From positions 1,462,932 to 1,526,931 of the forward strand of contig VZSE01006234.1 in assembly GCA_013398275.1 (NCBI GenBank): a stretch of DNA of 64,000 bases. Direction: 5' to 3'. Position 1 is the first letter of the stretch. Every line of letters begins with the position of its first letter. Positions 36,745 through 51,500 of the stretch are shown piece by piece. A model generated the notes under the pieces. It was not told the origin of the DNA, did not search any database, and was given only the letters and a program-made list of their open reading frames with translations. Source of the stretch: Promerops cafer (taxonomy: Eukaryota > Chordata > Aves > Passeriformes > Nectariniidae). The position numbers were made by a program, and so were the translations under genes.

Positions 36745-37486
36745 TCTCCAGTTGTCCACGTTACAAAACATCAGCTCAGTGTTGCACAGAGATAAAAAAG
36801 TCAAAGGGAATGTTAAGAGTTCCTAAGAAAAGAAAATAGGACAGAAAGCATCATCGTACTACTGTACAAATTCCTGGTGCATTTTCAACCTTGATTATTG
36901 CAGAGAGCTAGAAAGACTACAGAGAAGGAGTGCAAGAGTGGTTTATACATGAGGAAGTACTCAATGGTTTCATTAGCTTGGCAAGAAAAAAAGCAGGAGA
37001 CGTTATCCAGATCTATGGAAGACATGTGGAGTACAGAAAGTGAATAGGAAATGACTACTCATTTCTTGCAACACAGGAAGTAAAGGACACCCAGTGAATT
37101 TATAAGCTCTAATAAATTTGCTTTAATACAAACTCAAAACAGCACCTTTCCCCACAGCACATAATTGAAACTCAGCACCACAGGGTTTTGAGGAGGCCAA
37201 GATCAGAATGGGTGTCAAAACCAGCCTGAACAAATTCAGAGGAGAAATACATTTGTGGCTACTGAACATGATGCTCTGCATTCACCCGTTATGTCAGTTC
37301 TTTAAAGCTATTACCTGGCTTGAAGCTACAAGATTATTTCATGAAAAGATCACCCAGAATTTATCCTGCTTTTTGTAGTCCTTCCTAAAATAGTACTTAT
37401 GTTCTCCTACTGCTGAACAGAGGATACTGAACTAGGGGAACCTTTGGTCTAATTTTGTGCCATTATTGTTACATTCTGTGAATGAT
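36745..37486 (+). mobile_element. Ancient CR1/L3-like LINE 3' end, plus strand
   Basis: The sequence follows the last part of an old amniote CR1 in order. It starts with the ORF2 segment around AAAAAAGTCAAAGGGAATGT (about 36,796), then TGTACAAATTCCTGGTGCAT, then GAAAGTGAATAGGAAATGAC at about 37,036 and CACCCAGTGAATTTATA. A segment resembling the family's GAGGATGTTGTGAAGGCCAAGA region follows (37,180-37,205). The 3' end reads GAGGATACTGAACTAGGGGA then CCTTTGGTCTAA (about 37,421-37,453). No frame is intact. The copy is 5' truncated and heavily mutated but nearly colinear over about 740 bases. The 3' end matches the ancient CR1/L3-like wording, not the younger avian ATTCTGTGAT tail, so this insertion likely predates birds. 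Confidence 0.85.
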
Positions 37487-38831
37487 GTCATTTTGACAGT
37501 ATGCTCAGAAACCTGTTCCTATATTGAAGTGTAGTGAGTGATTTATCTCCTGGAGATTTGGGCTTCATCTTCCTTGACATAATTTGATCTTACCAGAGCA
37601 GACATGTTGGTCTTGAGCAATGTAAGAATCACTGGTCTGTGGAAAAGTTTTGTTTGTGTGAAGTTTTGAAAAAAATTTGTTATATTTCCAAAAACTAACA
37701 AGAAAATGGCAAGACAAGTAAGCCTGTGTAATCTGGAAGATGTGTTTCTAACTAAACTTTATTAATGGTAGTTTCCTGCTGTGGTTATTTTCATACCTTT
37801 ATTGAGCAGAGCTATTTTCCTTACTCTGGTTATGTCTTATAAAATTCCACAGTATAGAACTCTCACTCACGTTTGCCGGGGATAAAACATTCATGTGCTG
37901 TAATTTAACTACAATCAAGATGCTTTAAATAGTGTTTATTATTTGTCTTTATGTAAATATTCATTATGCAAATTTTCTTTTACATCTTTCTTTTCCCACT
38001 GCAGCAGTAATTGCTCATGTGCTCTTTATTGGCCATAGGACCATGCAGCTCCCCAGAGGGATAGGCAGACCTCTGCTAAAATAGCAGCTGTATTTGGGGC
38101 AGGAGTCAGCAAAATAAATAAGAGCCTGTATTTCTGAAGGCTGATTTATGCCAATAGAGAGACCCTCATACAGTGTGAAGCAGCACTGTGTTAATCTCAA
38201 CAGAGCTACTTTGTTTGATGGGGGTTAAAAATCTGGACCCATGTGTGCAAGATTCTCTCCTTAAGTGGATGCAATTATCAGCACTGTGCCTCAGTAAGGT
38301 TTTGCTTCTGTCTCCCCCTCTCTTTACATCCCAGCAACCCTACAATTGCACTGTCCATTGCTTTTCTGCAAGTTTATCCATGCTCACATGGCAAACTGCA
38401 TTTGTGGCTGCATGTTGCTGGTTACACAAGTTTTGATACCACAGGCTTGCTGGCAGTAAAAGCACAGCATCACTGGCTTTGCTGCAGCCTTACTGCTGTT
38501 ATCTTGTGACACTTGCTGCTGAGAGTTATGAATTTGAACGCTAAATTTTGGAAGAAAATATCTTGTCAAGTTGACCGAAGGTAATACTTTACACCTTTGG
38601 TGTAAGAGGCATGGCAGAGGCCAAACCTTGCATGCAGAGGTGACTGATAGATTTTATGTCATCAGCTGAAGACACTTCAGCTGCAACACTCACATCTTTC
38701 TTTCCCTGAAATGAACCCAAGATTTTGTGAGGGGTGGTCCTGTGCCACACAATGCAGTTGGAAACTGGAATGAAATACATGGATTGGCTTCCACCCAGTT
38801 GACTCCCTGCAGGCTACTCCATCCCCTTTAA
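37487..38831. other. Unique noncoding stretch, no gene seen
   Basis: Unique DNA between two CR1 copies. Overlapping plus-strand frames at 38,188-38,509 have no recognised domain, and no repeat was identified. Confidence 0.55.
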
Positions 38832-39100
38832 CTGACAGGACCAAAGGCAATGGGCACAAACTGAAATACAGGAGGTTCCATCTGAGCTTGAGAAAACACT
38901 CTTTTACTATGAGTGTGACCATGAGGACGCACACTGATTGCCCAGGAGGGTTGTAGAGTCTCCCCCCTTGGAGATATTCAAAAGCCATCTGGACATGATC
39001 CTGGGTAGTCAGCTCTAGGTGGCCCTGCTTGAGTATGGGTTTGGACCAGATGGTCCTCCAGAGGTCACTTCCAAACTCAGCCATTTTGTGATTCTGTGGC
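38832..39100 (+). mobile_element. CR1 LINE 3' end
   Basis: This 5'-truncated avian CR1 begins within the C-terminal ORF2 coding block (AGGCAATGGGCACAAACTGA, then ACAGGAGGTTCCATCTGAGC). It continues through GGAGATATTCAAAAGCCATC and TAGGTGGCCCTGCTTGAGTA, and ends with GGACCAGATGGTCCTCCAGA, TTCCAAACTCAGCCATT and a TGTGATTCTGTGG tail. Divergence is clear but lower than in the two ancient copies. The 135-codon minus-strand frame at 38,677-39,084 runs antisense through it and is spurious. Confidence 0.93.
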
Positions 39101-40650
39101 AGAGCCCCATATAATGTGAAGGCTGATATTTAGTTTACCAGCAAGTAAACAAACCAACAGGTTTGTTGCTGACAGCATTTCACGTGTGCTCTGAGCCACA
39201 CCAGGAGGGACTGTCAGGACACATTAGAAGAGGTTCTAGGTGTGGCCCACAGTCATATCTGAAATGGGATCAGTCTCTCCTTACAAGAAGAACTTCTGCA
39301 TTTGGTTCCAGCTGGAGCTCGGGAGCCTGCAAGCCGGTTGGGCAGCTGGGGAACTTGGTGCAGAATGCAAAATTGGGGATGAAACTACCTGATAGCATTC
39401 AAACACATAAGAACCTCTTTATGTTGCCTTGCAGTAGTGCTCCCATCAATAAGAACTGGGCCCCTAACCTCAGGGAGAGTACCACTTCATGTCATTATTG
39501 TCAAAAAGTCAGCGTTTCCCTGCTGCTATCATATTGTGACAAATCACAGCAATTTCCTATTTTTGGAACAGAAGTGCAAAACATCAGATATCATTGTGCA
39601 GTACTGTGCCTGAACAACTGCTACATTTTTAGGAGACTTAGTAGCTCACAGTGGTATTTAATTAGACAGTGAGTTGAAACAGTAAAGTACTTTCTAAATG
39701 CTAAATATTAGTATTCCAAAGCGTGAAAAACTAGAAAAAGGAAAGCCCTGCTTTCCTAAATTCCTGCAGCCTATGCATGGAAATCAAGATGGAATGAAGC
39801 AGATTTTATCACAAGCCACTTAAAAAGAGAGATGCGGAAGCTTTGCCTGTGCTGACTGAGCAACCATAGAGATGAAACCTTTCCAAAATCCCCTTTTGTA
39901 ATCAGTCTGCACATCTTCCTCCAGCACAATAGGTCATGTACAAGTCCTTGCACAGCACGTGTGGGCATCACTAATAAGATCTACTCTTTATCCATGCCAA
40001 GTCTCATCATCCACTGAGAAGGCAGCTTGCTGAGCAGGGGGAAGAGTTGGATTGTGTGATGCTGCTGGTACTAATAAGAAGCTTGGCAAGAATGTGGTGG
40101 AATATTGCTGTAATACAATAATGTTTTTAGAACAGACAAAAAAAAAATCATTACCGAACCTCTTTGAAATGCAGGAGGAACAATTTATAGGAAATTATTT
40201 GTATTCAAGAAAGTGGCAAATCAGGTACAGCAGGTTTTCACAAAGCCCATTGAAATGATCATCACAGGAAGGCAGGAATAACAGAGAGATGAGTTTGCCC
40301 TCCATTTCTTCATAAGATGTTGTAAAATATTTGGGGGTATATTCCTACCCTCCTGAGTGCACCAAAAAATTACCTGCCTTGGCTGGAGAATATGTCCTCA
40401 GAGTCATAGAGTGTAGGGCTATAAACAGTTACAATTTGTTTAAAAAGTGCTTCTCTCAGGACACATAAAAATCTTTTGGGTTTGAATTTTCTTCCCCTTT
40501 TTTTTATTCCTCTCTCTCTCCTTCTGTTCTTCTGCAATTCAATAGCTGAAAATCTCATTTACTCAACATCTGAATTCAGATCCAGCCATGGTCTGTATTC
40601 TCTACTGCAAAAGCTCTAAGGAACGAATAGCTGCTTGATAATTTCATAGA

Positions 40651-40666
40651 TTTTTTTTTTTTTTTT
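40651..40666 (+). repeat. Poly-T run (16)
   Basis: Sixteen consecutive T residues. No minus-strand element ending in a poly-A tail is recognisable next to it. Confidence 0.9.
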
Positions 40667-43600
40667 CCCAGTTCCCTACTTTCAATATAGGTCATACCAG
40701 TGTCCTTCCCTATTTTTGGCATCAAGGGAGGAACACAGGCATGTTTACCTTACGTGATGACTGTTGGTTCTTCAACGCTTTGAAGTCTTTCAGCACTCTG
40801 TTATTATGCACGTACCTTGAGTAACATGGATGACATATTTATATATAAAACATCTTCTAAATTGAACATTCTAACTAGGTGAAATATTTCTCACACATGA
40901 CAGATGTAAGACACTGATAACTAGATATTAATTAACTAGTTTAAAAATAGTCTTGTGCAGAAACTAGAACCCAGGCATCCAGTGCAGTATGAAGGAGGTA
41001 AAGAGTTTTTCCCTAGAATACCAATGCAATTTTATAGCTATGTATTATTATGCATTCATTCACTATTATTAAATGTAATTCTGAGAATTAGAGAGCATTT
41101 TACTTTCTAGAGGGCTTCAACTCTGCTGACTGGTAACCAGATGCCAGATTAGTCAACTTGCCTAATCCCTTGTTTATGTTGCTGAGTCAAAGTGTGATAT
41201 TTTATTCGTATTAGGTAGCACCTGGTCCATTTAAACAGGATTACCCATGCCGTAAGAAAGTACTAAACATGAGTGAGTACAGGGCACAATGCAAAATGGG
41301 TGTCTCATTGGGATCTCGGAGTACAATTTAACAATGTGAAGGAAAATTAACTCTAGCCCAAGATACCACAATATCTCAGTAAAACCTATACTGAATTATT
41401 CTGAGCTGCACATCTTTTCTTGCAGTTCCAGCAGAGCAACAGAGGACTTGGAGAAAGTTAATGCTCAGAATACAGAGTTTTATCTCAAACATAATTTTTA
41501 AATGGTAATTTTGTACAGTTTTTGCAATGCATGTTTGATTGCTGTCAGTGGAAGTCAGGCAGAAAACTACCTTGGTCCCTCATATCCAGTCACTCATGAA
41601 GACTTGTTTAAATTCTTGTTCTTACTGCATTTATACCAGAGGGAACAGAAAACAACTGAAATCACTGCCTTCATTTCAATTGTTTGGGTCCCACAACTCT
41701 GCCCCTGAGAAACATCCTTATTTGAAGTATTTGACTGCTAACACCTTGAGTTTGATATTTGTTAGTTAATTACTTGGAAGGTGGGGGAATAGAATGATGA
41801 TTAAATAAATCTGTTAGATATCTATCAGCTCTTCCCTTCTAAGTACGTCAGTGTTACTTATAAAATAGGCCTCTGATGATTCCACATTTTCAGAGAACTT
41901 GTCTGGCTTGGGCTTTTGCCTGGGTGCTGGAGAAAGCTGATTTTGCTGATTTTGATATGACACACAGGCTGCCCTGGAAAATGTTCTCCTGAGAAATATT
42001 TTTTTAATTATTGGGGGGGGAAGGGGTGATTTTTTTTTTACACAGATGTTAAATTTCCTGGAATTAATCAGGTAGAAAGATGCCTTTGAGGTATCATTCG
42101 GTCCATTAACTGCAATGCCAACAGCCAGTGGCTGGAGTTGAATACTAACAGATTTTATAGCTCTTTACAGTAATAGACAAAGCCAGACAGATTCACAGCT
42201 CAGCCTGGCCCTCCTGTTCTTACCTGCTGCCTTCTGTGTTTATATTCCCAGTGTCTGCAACATGCTTCCTTTTTGAACAGGGAGACATGAATATAAGAAG
42301 CTGTGTTGGTTTGCTCATTTGTGTAAAAATCATACACTCAGCAAACCAGGATCAGGCCCTCCTCCTCTTCTAGGTACTACTTTAAAATTAATGCTATTGC
42401 AGCATTATGTCAGACACATGTGCTTCATAATACATGGGGCAAAACAGGAGAGTAGGGAACAGCTGAAAAACTGATTTCAAGGATGAAATTTCCAGAGAGA
42501 AATCTTTATTCATAAGACAAATGTGAAAAAAAATACCGAAGGAAAATGAAAAGGTGTTGATGTTATTTAGTGTACGCATGTTCTTTTGTTGGCTACATGA
42601 AAGCTTTTAAAAGTTTTTTTTTCATACAGAATACAGACAGTGTTCTGAATCGCAGTGTCTTTCCTAGGGAAGGCAGGCAGTCCTTTTACACTTAGGCATT
42701 GCAGAGCTGAGTTCAGCAGAGAGGTGTATAGAAGTGGGGATTTAGGCTGACATAGGCTGTATGTGCACCTATTTTGGATTCTTATCTCCATGTTTCACTT
42801 AGGCTATTTCACTATGCCTTCCTTGTTAATTCTAAGCTAGGAGTCTCCAAGCCAAACTTTGCTGCAATGGGTTATGACAATTTAGTATGCAGACTACTCC
42901 TCTGAGTTTCTACTACACCAACATTCATAGAAGATGCTGACCTTGGAATCAACTATGGACGAGACATTAACCCAAAATACTTAATACTTTGAGTGCCTAA
43001 TAATCTCAAATTAAACTTGAAAGGATAAGTGATTAACTTTAGGACCCTGATAATATTACATTATACACAATAGAAAGTTCCTGCCTCTAGTTTCTATAGA
43101 ATTTATGCTATTTCTTCTCCAATACTTCCCACGGCGGGTGCTCAGATATGATAATGAAGGGACCAGATAGCTAATTATTTAATAGCTTGTTTATCTGTTT
43201 GCTTTGTGGTACCCCTGCAGCAGTCTTATTTCTTTATTTGAAGTCTTTTATACACATGCATTTATAAGGCACTTGGGAATGTGAGGAGAAAAAGCAGCAA
43301 ATAAATATGTTTGGAAATCATACGTTGTACTAAATCGGCAAAGGGCAAGGAGCTCCAAAAAGGAGAAGGGAAGAAAATGGGCTCCAACTTTGGAAAGCAA
43401 CATAAGAGATACTGAGTGAAAAAAGAACAGTCATCCAGCTGGGATTTCTTAAGTGGAAAGCTTTGGGGGTTTTTTTAACAGAAGCTGTGGAAGACCATAA
43501 ATCAAAGATCGCTGTATATTTACCAGCTTGTTTGAAGTATCTCTTCACTAATATCAGAATATCTCATAAAGACTAATTAACTGATCTTCAGAATATCCTT

Positions 43601-45546
43601 ATGAGTTTGAGAGATTTAAACCTTGTTTTATCACTGGAGGTATAAAGAGATTATTTATCTAAAACTGCACGGGAAATCTGTGATATACATAATAAAGCAG
43701 GCCTGCATTCAGTGCAGTGACTCAACCATAAAACCAGCCAATCTTCTTTCAGGGTTACAAGGCTCTAAGGGAGGGCTGTTGGTACAATTCATAGCCAAAG
43801 GAGAGAAGCTGATGAGAGACTCCCCCCAAGTACAGATGGAGAGGGTTATATAATTCTGCTTGTCAGGGAAAATCTACCTTTTTTCTTGTGTTTTGATTAA
43901 AGGCAATGCCATAAATGGATTTTCAGCTAGTCCTTTCTGGGCATCTCTGATGGTAGCCAGTCTTAAAAAGCCAAGACCCTTATAATGAAATCTGAGACTC
44001 TTTTGAGCTTTGTCTTCATGTGGTCATTTTATGAAAAGTTAGAAAACTTATATGCAGTGAAGTTGATAACACCCATGTTACAGGAAGTTAAAGCCCTTTA
44101 GATTGAAAAACAAAAAGGAAAAAATGTCCTATTTATCGTTCCAGCTGGAGTTTAAAGCAGAATTACTAATTCTTGAAAATAGGACAGAAGTCATGTTATT
44201 TAAATAAAATTTTCCCGTTTTGTGTTTTCCTTCAGCTTTTAACCATACATTGCTGAGGTTGTATACAAGCATTATCTCTGTTAAAACTTTCAGTCATTGG
44301 GTTTGTTGGGTGAGCTGACCACATTTTGTTCATAGCTCTGAAGGAGACAGTTGTCATTCACTGTGAGCTGAGCATATGTCATTATTTATGTTACCTCCAG
44401 TGAGAATGACCTTGTAACCACATTCAATATGGTTAAGTGAGATTTTTATGAAGGACTTGCACATCCATATTGACACTGCTGTAGAACATTGAACAAGATT
44501 GATGCAACTTTTATTAGCCCTATTAACTCACTCTGATAAGGGGTTCTCTGACTTTCATCCATATTTTCAAGGTGCACCTACCAATTGCATCATCTGCTTC
44601 TAAGGGATCTGAGAGCTCAGAAAAAATAAGATTACCACCATCATGGTGATATCATACCTTTTCTGGGCAAAAGACTGCAATTTAACTGTGCAATCATTAG
44701 GACTCCACTGATCAAAAAAGTTTGAATTCACCACCTTCTAGGACTTCTGAGTTCTAGAATAGAACTGTTATTAACCAGCATATTTCCCATAGAGACAGTT
44801 GCTCAGAGGAAGATCTGGATAACTGAAATCAACAGTGCATGTATGTGGTCTTCTTCTAATTTCCACTGTTTTCAACACAGGTCTAGCAATGAAAAATATT
44901 CTTAGACTGCATACAAAGGCAATGCCATTTAGAAACACTTCCAAGCTGTGCAAAAGGGTGCACTTAGCACTGCAATGCATTTAGCACTACAGCTAAAACT
45001 TCCCTTTTCCTCTCCTCTTCCCCAACATAGATTCCTGTGCAGCTTTCCCTAGAATTTCAACCATGATATTGACACCATTAGAAACAAACCAATTCATTCT
45101 TCTAAAGGTTCTCCACTGGCATTACATTAGTACAAGCTCCTGCACAGGTGCATAGCTGGAGCTGAGAGGAAGGAATGGGATGATTCCCTTCAGAAATTTT
45201 AATATATTTGTATTATTCCACATAGTCACAGGAATCACAATGAAAAAAAAAAAAAGAAACCTTTCTTTACTGTGTTGAGAAGATCACAGATGCATCTTTC
45301 AGCATGAATTTGCTTTGGAAAGAAAAATGTCACAGGGGTATGAGTGAGATACACATATTCTTTAAGGCATCGTGGAGCACACACTGGAGGCTCTCTGATT
45401 CTTCAATTTCTTAATTTTGGTTTTTCCACAGATAACTGCAAACAGAATTCAGTGCGGGCAAAAAAAATCTAATGGTTTCTAAGATTATGGTGATTGCCAG
45501 ACAAGTCTGTTTGAAGTTAATATTGCCATATGCAACTATTGACATG

Positions 45547-45567
45547 CAACAACAACAACAACAACAA
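45547..45567 (+). repeat. (CAA)7 microsatellite
   Basis: Seven uninterrupted CAA units. It is in noncoding sequence. Confidence 0.95.
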
Positions 45568-48500
45568 AAGGACATAAGATATTAGGAATTTATTTTATAT
45601 CAGGATGATTTAATCTTCCATAGAAAATACATTTCTGAAGTTTCTTCTGTTAGGAGCTACACAGTGTTCCAAATATTTGAGAAACAGATCAGCTGAAACT
45701 ACTTATGTGAAAATGTTTCTTTTCTGGATGAGGGAGAAGGTTGCAGCTCATGTCTGGTGAGAAGAAGGAGGCAACTCAGGGAGGCAGAATGCAGAAAAGC
45801 TGCAGATTATAGTGGTTTTCTCTGCCTTGGTTAAAAAGTAAAAGAAAAAAAAAAGACTAATAACGAATAGCATTTTGAGTGTTAGCTAGTTTTTCATCAG
45901 CCAACAAATAAATCGTGCTGAAACATTAGACTCTACTCCCGTGGTGATTAGATATTACAGTACATATGGTATGGAAACATTAAGGGGTGTTTGAAGACCT
46001 CACAACGCCTAAACACCGCATGCCGGCCAACTGGTGACCATACGCTGCAGCTGACATAAACACGGAGCTGCCTCCTGCTCTCCTGCACCTGGATTTGCTA
46101 CACAGATAAATCTCAAATGTTACTGCAGAGCAAGGCCCAGCAAGGACTTCATATACTTCTGTTAGCGACAGATGCAGCAAGTACATCCCCCACCAATAAA
46201 AACAGATACCATCTTCTGTTTGAAATGAGTTTGTCACATCGCAAAAGATTTGTTTTCGCCCTGTCCAAAAATTGCAGCACTTCTGTTTTTCTCTTGATGA
46301 AACTAGACAACATTACAACCTTTATGTTATACTGACTGCATCTAAAATACAAAAATATTTAGGACTGAGGGGTAGGGCTCAAAAGTGCAGCAACAGACTA
46401 AATGCTGTACTCAGTGACTTTGGTTGGTTTGGACGGTGTGTCAGCTTGAAGAGTCATGTCCTGTAACTTTGTATTCGATATCTGGCATTTCAGTCTTGGA
46501 AAATCAAGGCAAAAATTCTGAGTAATGTTTTTCTGATATTTAAGACTGGATTATTTTGTGAAGCTTCCTACTGCAACTTCAGCTCAAGTGAAATTCACAG
46601 CATCTTAGAAGATTATTCTAACAAAATTAACTCCTGCTAATACTAAGTATTCACAAGCTTCTTCTTCCATTTTATGGTTTAAATGTTGTGTAGAATGATT
46701 TACTCATTAGTAAATAGCCTTGATGTTTTTTTAGACTTCTGTTGTATCCAATATATGCAAAAGCTGCACAAAAATAACTGAAAATATGCTACAAGTGGGC
46801 AATTTCTCTTTGTTTTGTGGCACAGAGCCAAACTGGTTTAGCTAACATTAGCATCCTATTAACACAGACATCCTATTCCCATGTTATTCCACAGTGAATA
46901 TTATCTGACATTTTATAATGAAAGTAGTGACCTACCTGGAAAGTAGCTGACTTTTTCTGAATCCTGTCTAGAACCCAAAGAATTTATTTCTCCTTTTACC
47001 TATAAATCCTGTATTGTTTGTGTGAATACAAGTAGTCTAAATTATGTAAGACATCTGTAGCTGGAATAAAGCATAAAGAAAGCTGTGCTACAAATCTGCT
47101 GTAACCACTCTATTGATCTTTACCCACCTTTTCAGAGCATTTAATATGGTTTCTGCAGCATGTATGTTCTTCTAGTACTTTTCAGTCCCAGTGCTATTGC
47201 ACAGCTTGAACAAGAGTCCATTACACTGATAACTTGTTATTCCCTACTGATGCTCTCTTCCTAGTTCTGCACAGGCACCTCGGTCTTGACCCAAAGCAAG
47301 ACTTTGTCTTCCTAGCTGTGGGATCCCAAAGGACTTTCTGTCAAGCTATTTTAAGACTAATCGTCAATAGGCCCTGCTATCCCAGCTTTTTAATTAAATC
47401 TTTTGGTCAAACCAAGCTTTATCAAATAGGGACTGATACCACAGAAAAACAGGCTGAGACAGAGAAATGTTTGCTAGATTTAAACACTCACAATACAACC
47501 ATATTTGTGACAAAAGAGTACTGTAACAGACCCATTACTTTATTCCTAAAGACTTCCGTTTTCTCCTTTTTCTAAAGCCATTTTACTTTTTGCATTATGT
47601 GGATTTTTAACCTTTATTTTAACAAATACCACTTTTCTTAGCATGAAAAGCTTTTTCATTTTAAAATAACTAAAAATTTTAGTGAACATAGTTTTAAAAT
47701 ACAAGCTTGAGTTCTTTAGGCAGAAGTTTGTAGAAAGAAAGTCTGGTAGGAGTAAAAAGAAATTAAATATTGGTGAGCAGCCTTTGATAGTAGATCTCCT
47801 AGGGGAGAACATGGTATAAGAGATACAACATCTAATTATGTTTTAGTTATCTTGATGCCTGTTTGTCATATTATTGCTTCTGATACTGTCAGAAACCACT
47901 GGAAAGGGAAGATAAGGCAGATTTTTCCTGGGTTTGGCATGCTGAGCCAAGACGTTAACATATGCTATAAAATTCCTCAAGAGACAGGTTGCAGACACTA
48001 AAAGACCTCTGGTTCCCTCCTCTCTTGGAATTGTAAACCTGAAAATTCAGTACTAAGATCTCCTTCTCTGTGTAACTTAACAACAGAAACCAGGAATGAA
48101 AGAGGAAAAGTAAAGTTTTACAAGCCCTGAATCTGACAACATCACACTAATTAAGTCTGGGGTGAGCTAAATACAGTGACATGATGGACAAATATAATGA
48201 GTTTCTAGGTGGTAATTCAGGTGGTTACTTCTGTCACTGATGAGTACAGGGCTTTAAATTCCTTTTCAGAGGGATTTTGAAGTTGGGATATTTTAGTTCA
48301 CAAATAGGATGGAGGAAGACTGCATGTATTGTCAGTTAACAAAACTCAGGTGAAGGGCAAGAGCAATTTCAGACAGTGACAGCATCTTAGAACTGAGTGA
48401 CCAAACGTTAGTTGCTTTTTCCTGACTTGTTCTGAAACCATATTAAACCACATACTACTTTCGAGTTAAGCAGTGGAGATGGAAGCACGTGCCTTCTTTT

Positions 48501-51500
48501 GCTGAGAGAGGGGGAAAAAAAGGCATTGAAATGCAAATTCTTATGGTACAGTTAGAGTTAGTTTAATCTCATAGCCCCCAGATTTTTATACAGTCACTAA
48601 ACAGTCTTGAATTTATCTCATCAGTATAGAACCAAGAAAACCATTATGCGCAGCTGTACTGTGGAAGCATCACAATGCAATCATTTCATTGCACAGAGCA
48701 GATGCATGCTGCTGGCATGTCAGAGCCTATAGGAGCTGCACGGAGTTTGGATCAGCAGGAATTCACTTTCACATACATCACCTGAGGACAGGAATGTGCA
48801 ATGTGACAGGCCCATCACTACCCATAATTCATCTAATTTACTGTGGCAAGGAGGATACTTGGTTGTGTCTGAAAGTCAACAGGTCAGTGGCTTCATGTAG
48901 CAGCTCATGCTGTTCCCAGCAGTGCTGTGTTCTTACTAATAATTTAATCTTGTATTCGAAGTTCAGTTCCTATGGCTTATCTCCTCCTTCTCATTTTCTT
49001 TCACTTCCATTTAAAAATATAATGTTCAATTTCAGCAAAATTAACTGCAATTTCATGGATCACTACAGCAGGAATAAGTTGTATACATAATACTGTAATC
49101 CATCTATTTGTTCCCCAGAATGCAAATTGACTTGATAAGCAATTCTGTGTCCTCTGTAAATAACCCTACTTCTAATTGAAAGTACTGTATTTTCAGTGCA
49201 GATGGGGAAGGGAAAAGAAGATTGTCTCTGGCTTTGACTTTCTGATGGCTGTTGCAGGATATTTTGTTTGCATTTTTTAAAATCTATCATATAGAAAATA
49301 TAGGCAACAGCTGCCTTGATTTCTTTTTAGCAAAAGCTCTGGTGGCCTACTGATGCTTCATTCTCCCTTTCTCTTAGAAAAAAATTCTTTAGAAAAATTT
49401 TTCAAAATCTGGTTCTGATATAATATGCCAGATGACAATATCTAAAATGCACAATTCCTCTAGCTAGTAGATATCAATTATCACAGGAGTGAGACTAGAA
49501 CATGACTCTTGTTCTCCCAGCAGTGTGTCAGTAATGGGTAAGAAGAAACACTCTACACTAGGATGAATAATAGGGAGTTTACTTTCCATGGCCTCTTTTA
49601 GGTTCAGATTTTCTGGAGGGTTTTCCAGCAGCTGTAATAATTTATATGACCTGGATACTTGTTTTTGTAGTGTGGATACTTTTCTACTATTAATTGATTG
49701 GTATTTCTATTTCTTTTCTCTATAAAGATATTTGTAATTATGAAGAACTTCTTTCAGGTTCAGAGTTAAAATCAATGTCTAGATATTATACTGAAAATAA
49801 AGACAACAGCTTTTATATGTTCTTACAATTTCCTAAACTACCAAGTTTCTCAACCAATTGTTTTAATTATAAAGTAGAAGTTACTTGAATGTCAACGGTA
49901 AAGATATTTGAATGGTAAACGCTAAATATTGTCTTTATCTGTAAACTTCTTTGGACTACCAAATTGAAGTCCATTAAGTTAGCATAACCTATCTCTTCCA
50001 GGAGAAACAAACTTATCAAAATTACCAGACAGAGTTTTCAAACAAAAAGAAGGAAGTGTCCTTACATACCGTGCAGTAAGTAAATAGTCGCATTTATTGC
50101 CATGGAACGTAGTGAGGGACAAAAACATAGACAAACTTACAGAAAATACATGTCTTTTTAAAATAATTGTTCAGATACAATCTCTGGCTCAACAGGTCAA
50201 GTCAGACATGTTGCAGTGAAGAATTCCTGGAAGGAATGTCAAGAAGGCTTGCTTTGTTTTATTTCTTCCTGCTCATTTTCTGTAAATGGATCATACTGGC
50301 ACTCCCAGCTAGAGGACACTGGGCCAAGGGGGCCTTTTGCCTGACTCTGTACACTGCTGTAGTGCTCTTCTGTGCATTATGGCATCTTCAGTATGATTCC
50401 TTGTCAAAATCACATGTGCTTCAAAAGAGACTTGTTTCTACCTGTGACATCTGTCAGAACTGCAGAATGAGCAACTTTGCTGGCTGAAGCTGCTTCAGCA
50501 CTTGCTTCCCAGCTGGCAGACACCAGGGGTGCTGCTTAGTAACTTGAGTTAACTGGAGTCTCAGTGCACTGAGCAGCCACGTTAATTATCCTATTCTCAC
50601 ATCAATACTCATGTAACTAGGAATCTGTATACAAAAACTGCTTCTAACTGCCTTTTGTCCAATTCCCTTCATTAATCTAGGAAAATACAGCTATGGGAGA
50701 GTAACATAAACACCAATCTATTTTAATATGTGCTCTAGAGTCAGAAAATATCCATTTGTCTTGCTTACTTTCAAGCCACTAATTTTCAGAAATCCCAAAT
50801 GGATGATAATTTCTTTCCAATTTTCAGCATTTCAGCTCATCTCTCTTTATATTCAAAAATACTTCCATCTATATGCAAGCCTAAAACCAACAGTGATGCC
50901 ATTTCTCCTAAGTTCTTACTTGTAAAGGTGTTGGTACTTTTAAGTATTTTTTTCTGAGAATAGTATGGAAAAGTTGTTTAGTCTTACGCTTTTTCTAATG
51001 GGCAGCTGTAATTACTTGCTAATTTTTCCTTGAGCAATTAGTTTAAATTATCAACTCCAGACTTACTAATTTTAATTGATAGGCCTTCATAAGTCATCCT
51101 TGATTCCTTTCAGTGTTATCCATCTATTGAAAATTTTTCAGTGTCTCGGTGTTGAAGAAGCCCTGGTTATTTTGGTGCCTGACTTTCTCTGATGCGTTAT
51201 TTATAAAATAGTCCAACCGTGTGAGACACTTAAACACAAACCTCCAGGTCTTTCTGCAGTCATTCATCCAGTGGCATAACCGTGTCCATAATCCAGAAGG
51301 AGAAACTGCACTGTCTGTTAGTTCAGTCATCTCCCACTTTCATGAAGTTGGGAGGCCCCAAGAATTGTTAGTAGCTGCTTTTCCTCACTTCTGCATTTTT
51401 TAGATTTTTTTTATAAAGGTTTTTGCACTTTTTCTAGTTATTTTCTAGTTCTGTCTCGTTTTAGTCAGTAAGTGGTGCCAGACACGTCTCACGGTGCTGA

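Noticed and set aside
38677..39084. 135-codon minus-strand open frame
   Set aside because: Most of it is the antisense of a CR1 3' end; the match to CR1 is on the plus strand.
39163..39672. 169-codon plus-strand open frame
   Set aside because: No domain, no splice or promoter context, and no family recognised. It begins right after a CR1 tail in ordinary DNA; kept only as a note.
43256..43310. Possible L2-type tail (GGCACTTGGGAATGTGAGGA then GAAAAAGCAGC)
   Set aside because: Too many mismatches to the tail core and no body; weaker than the case at 5.57 kb.
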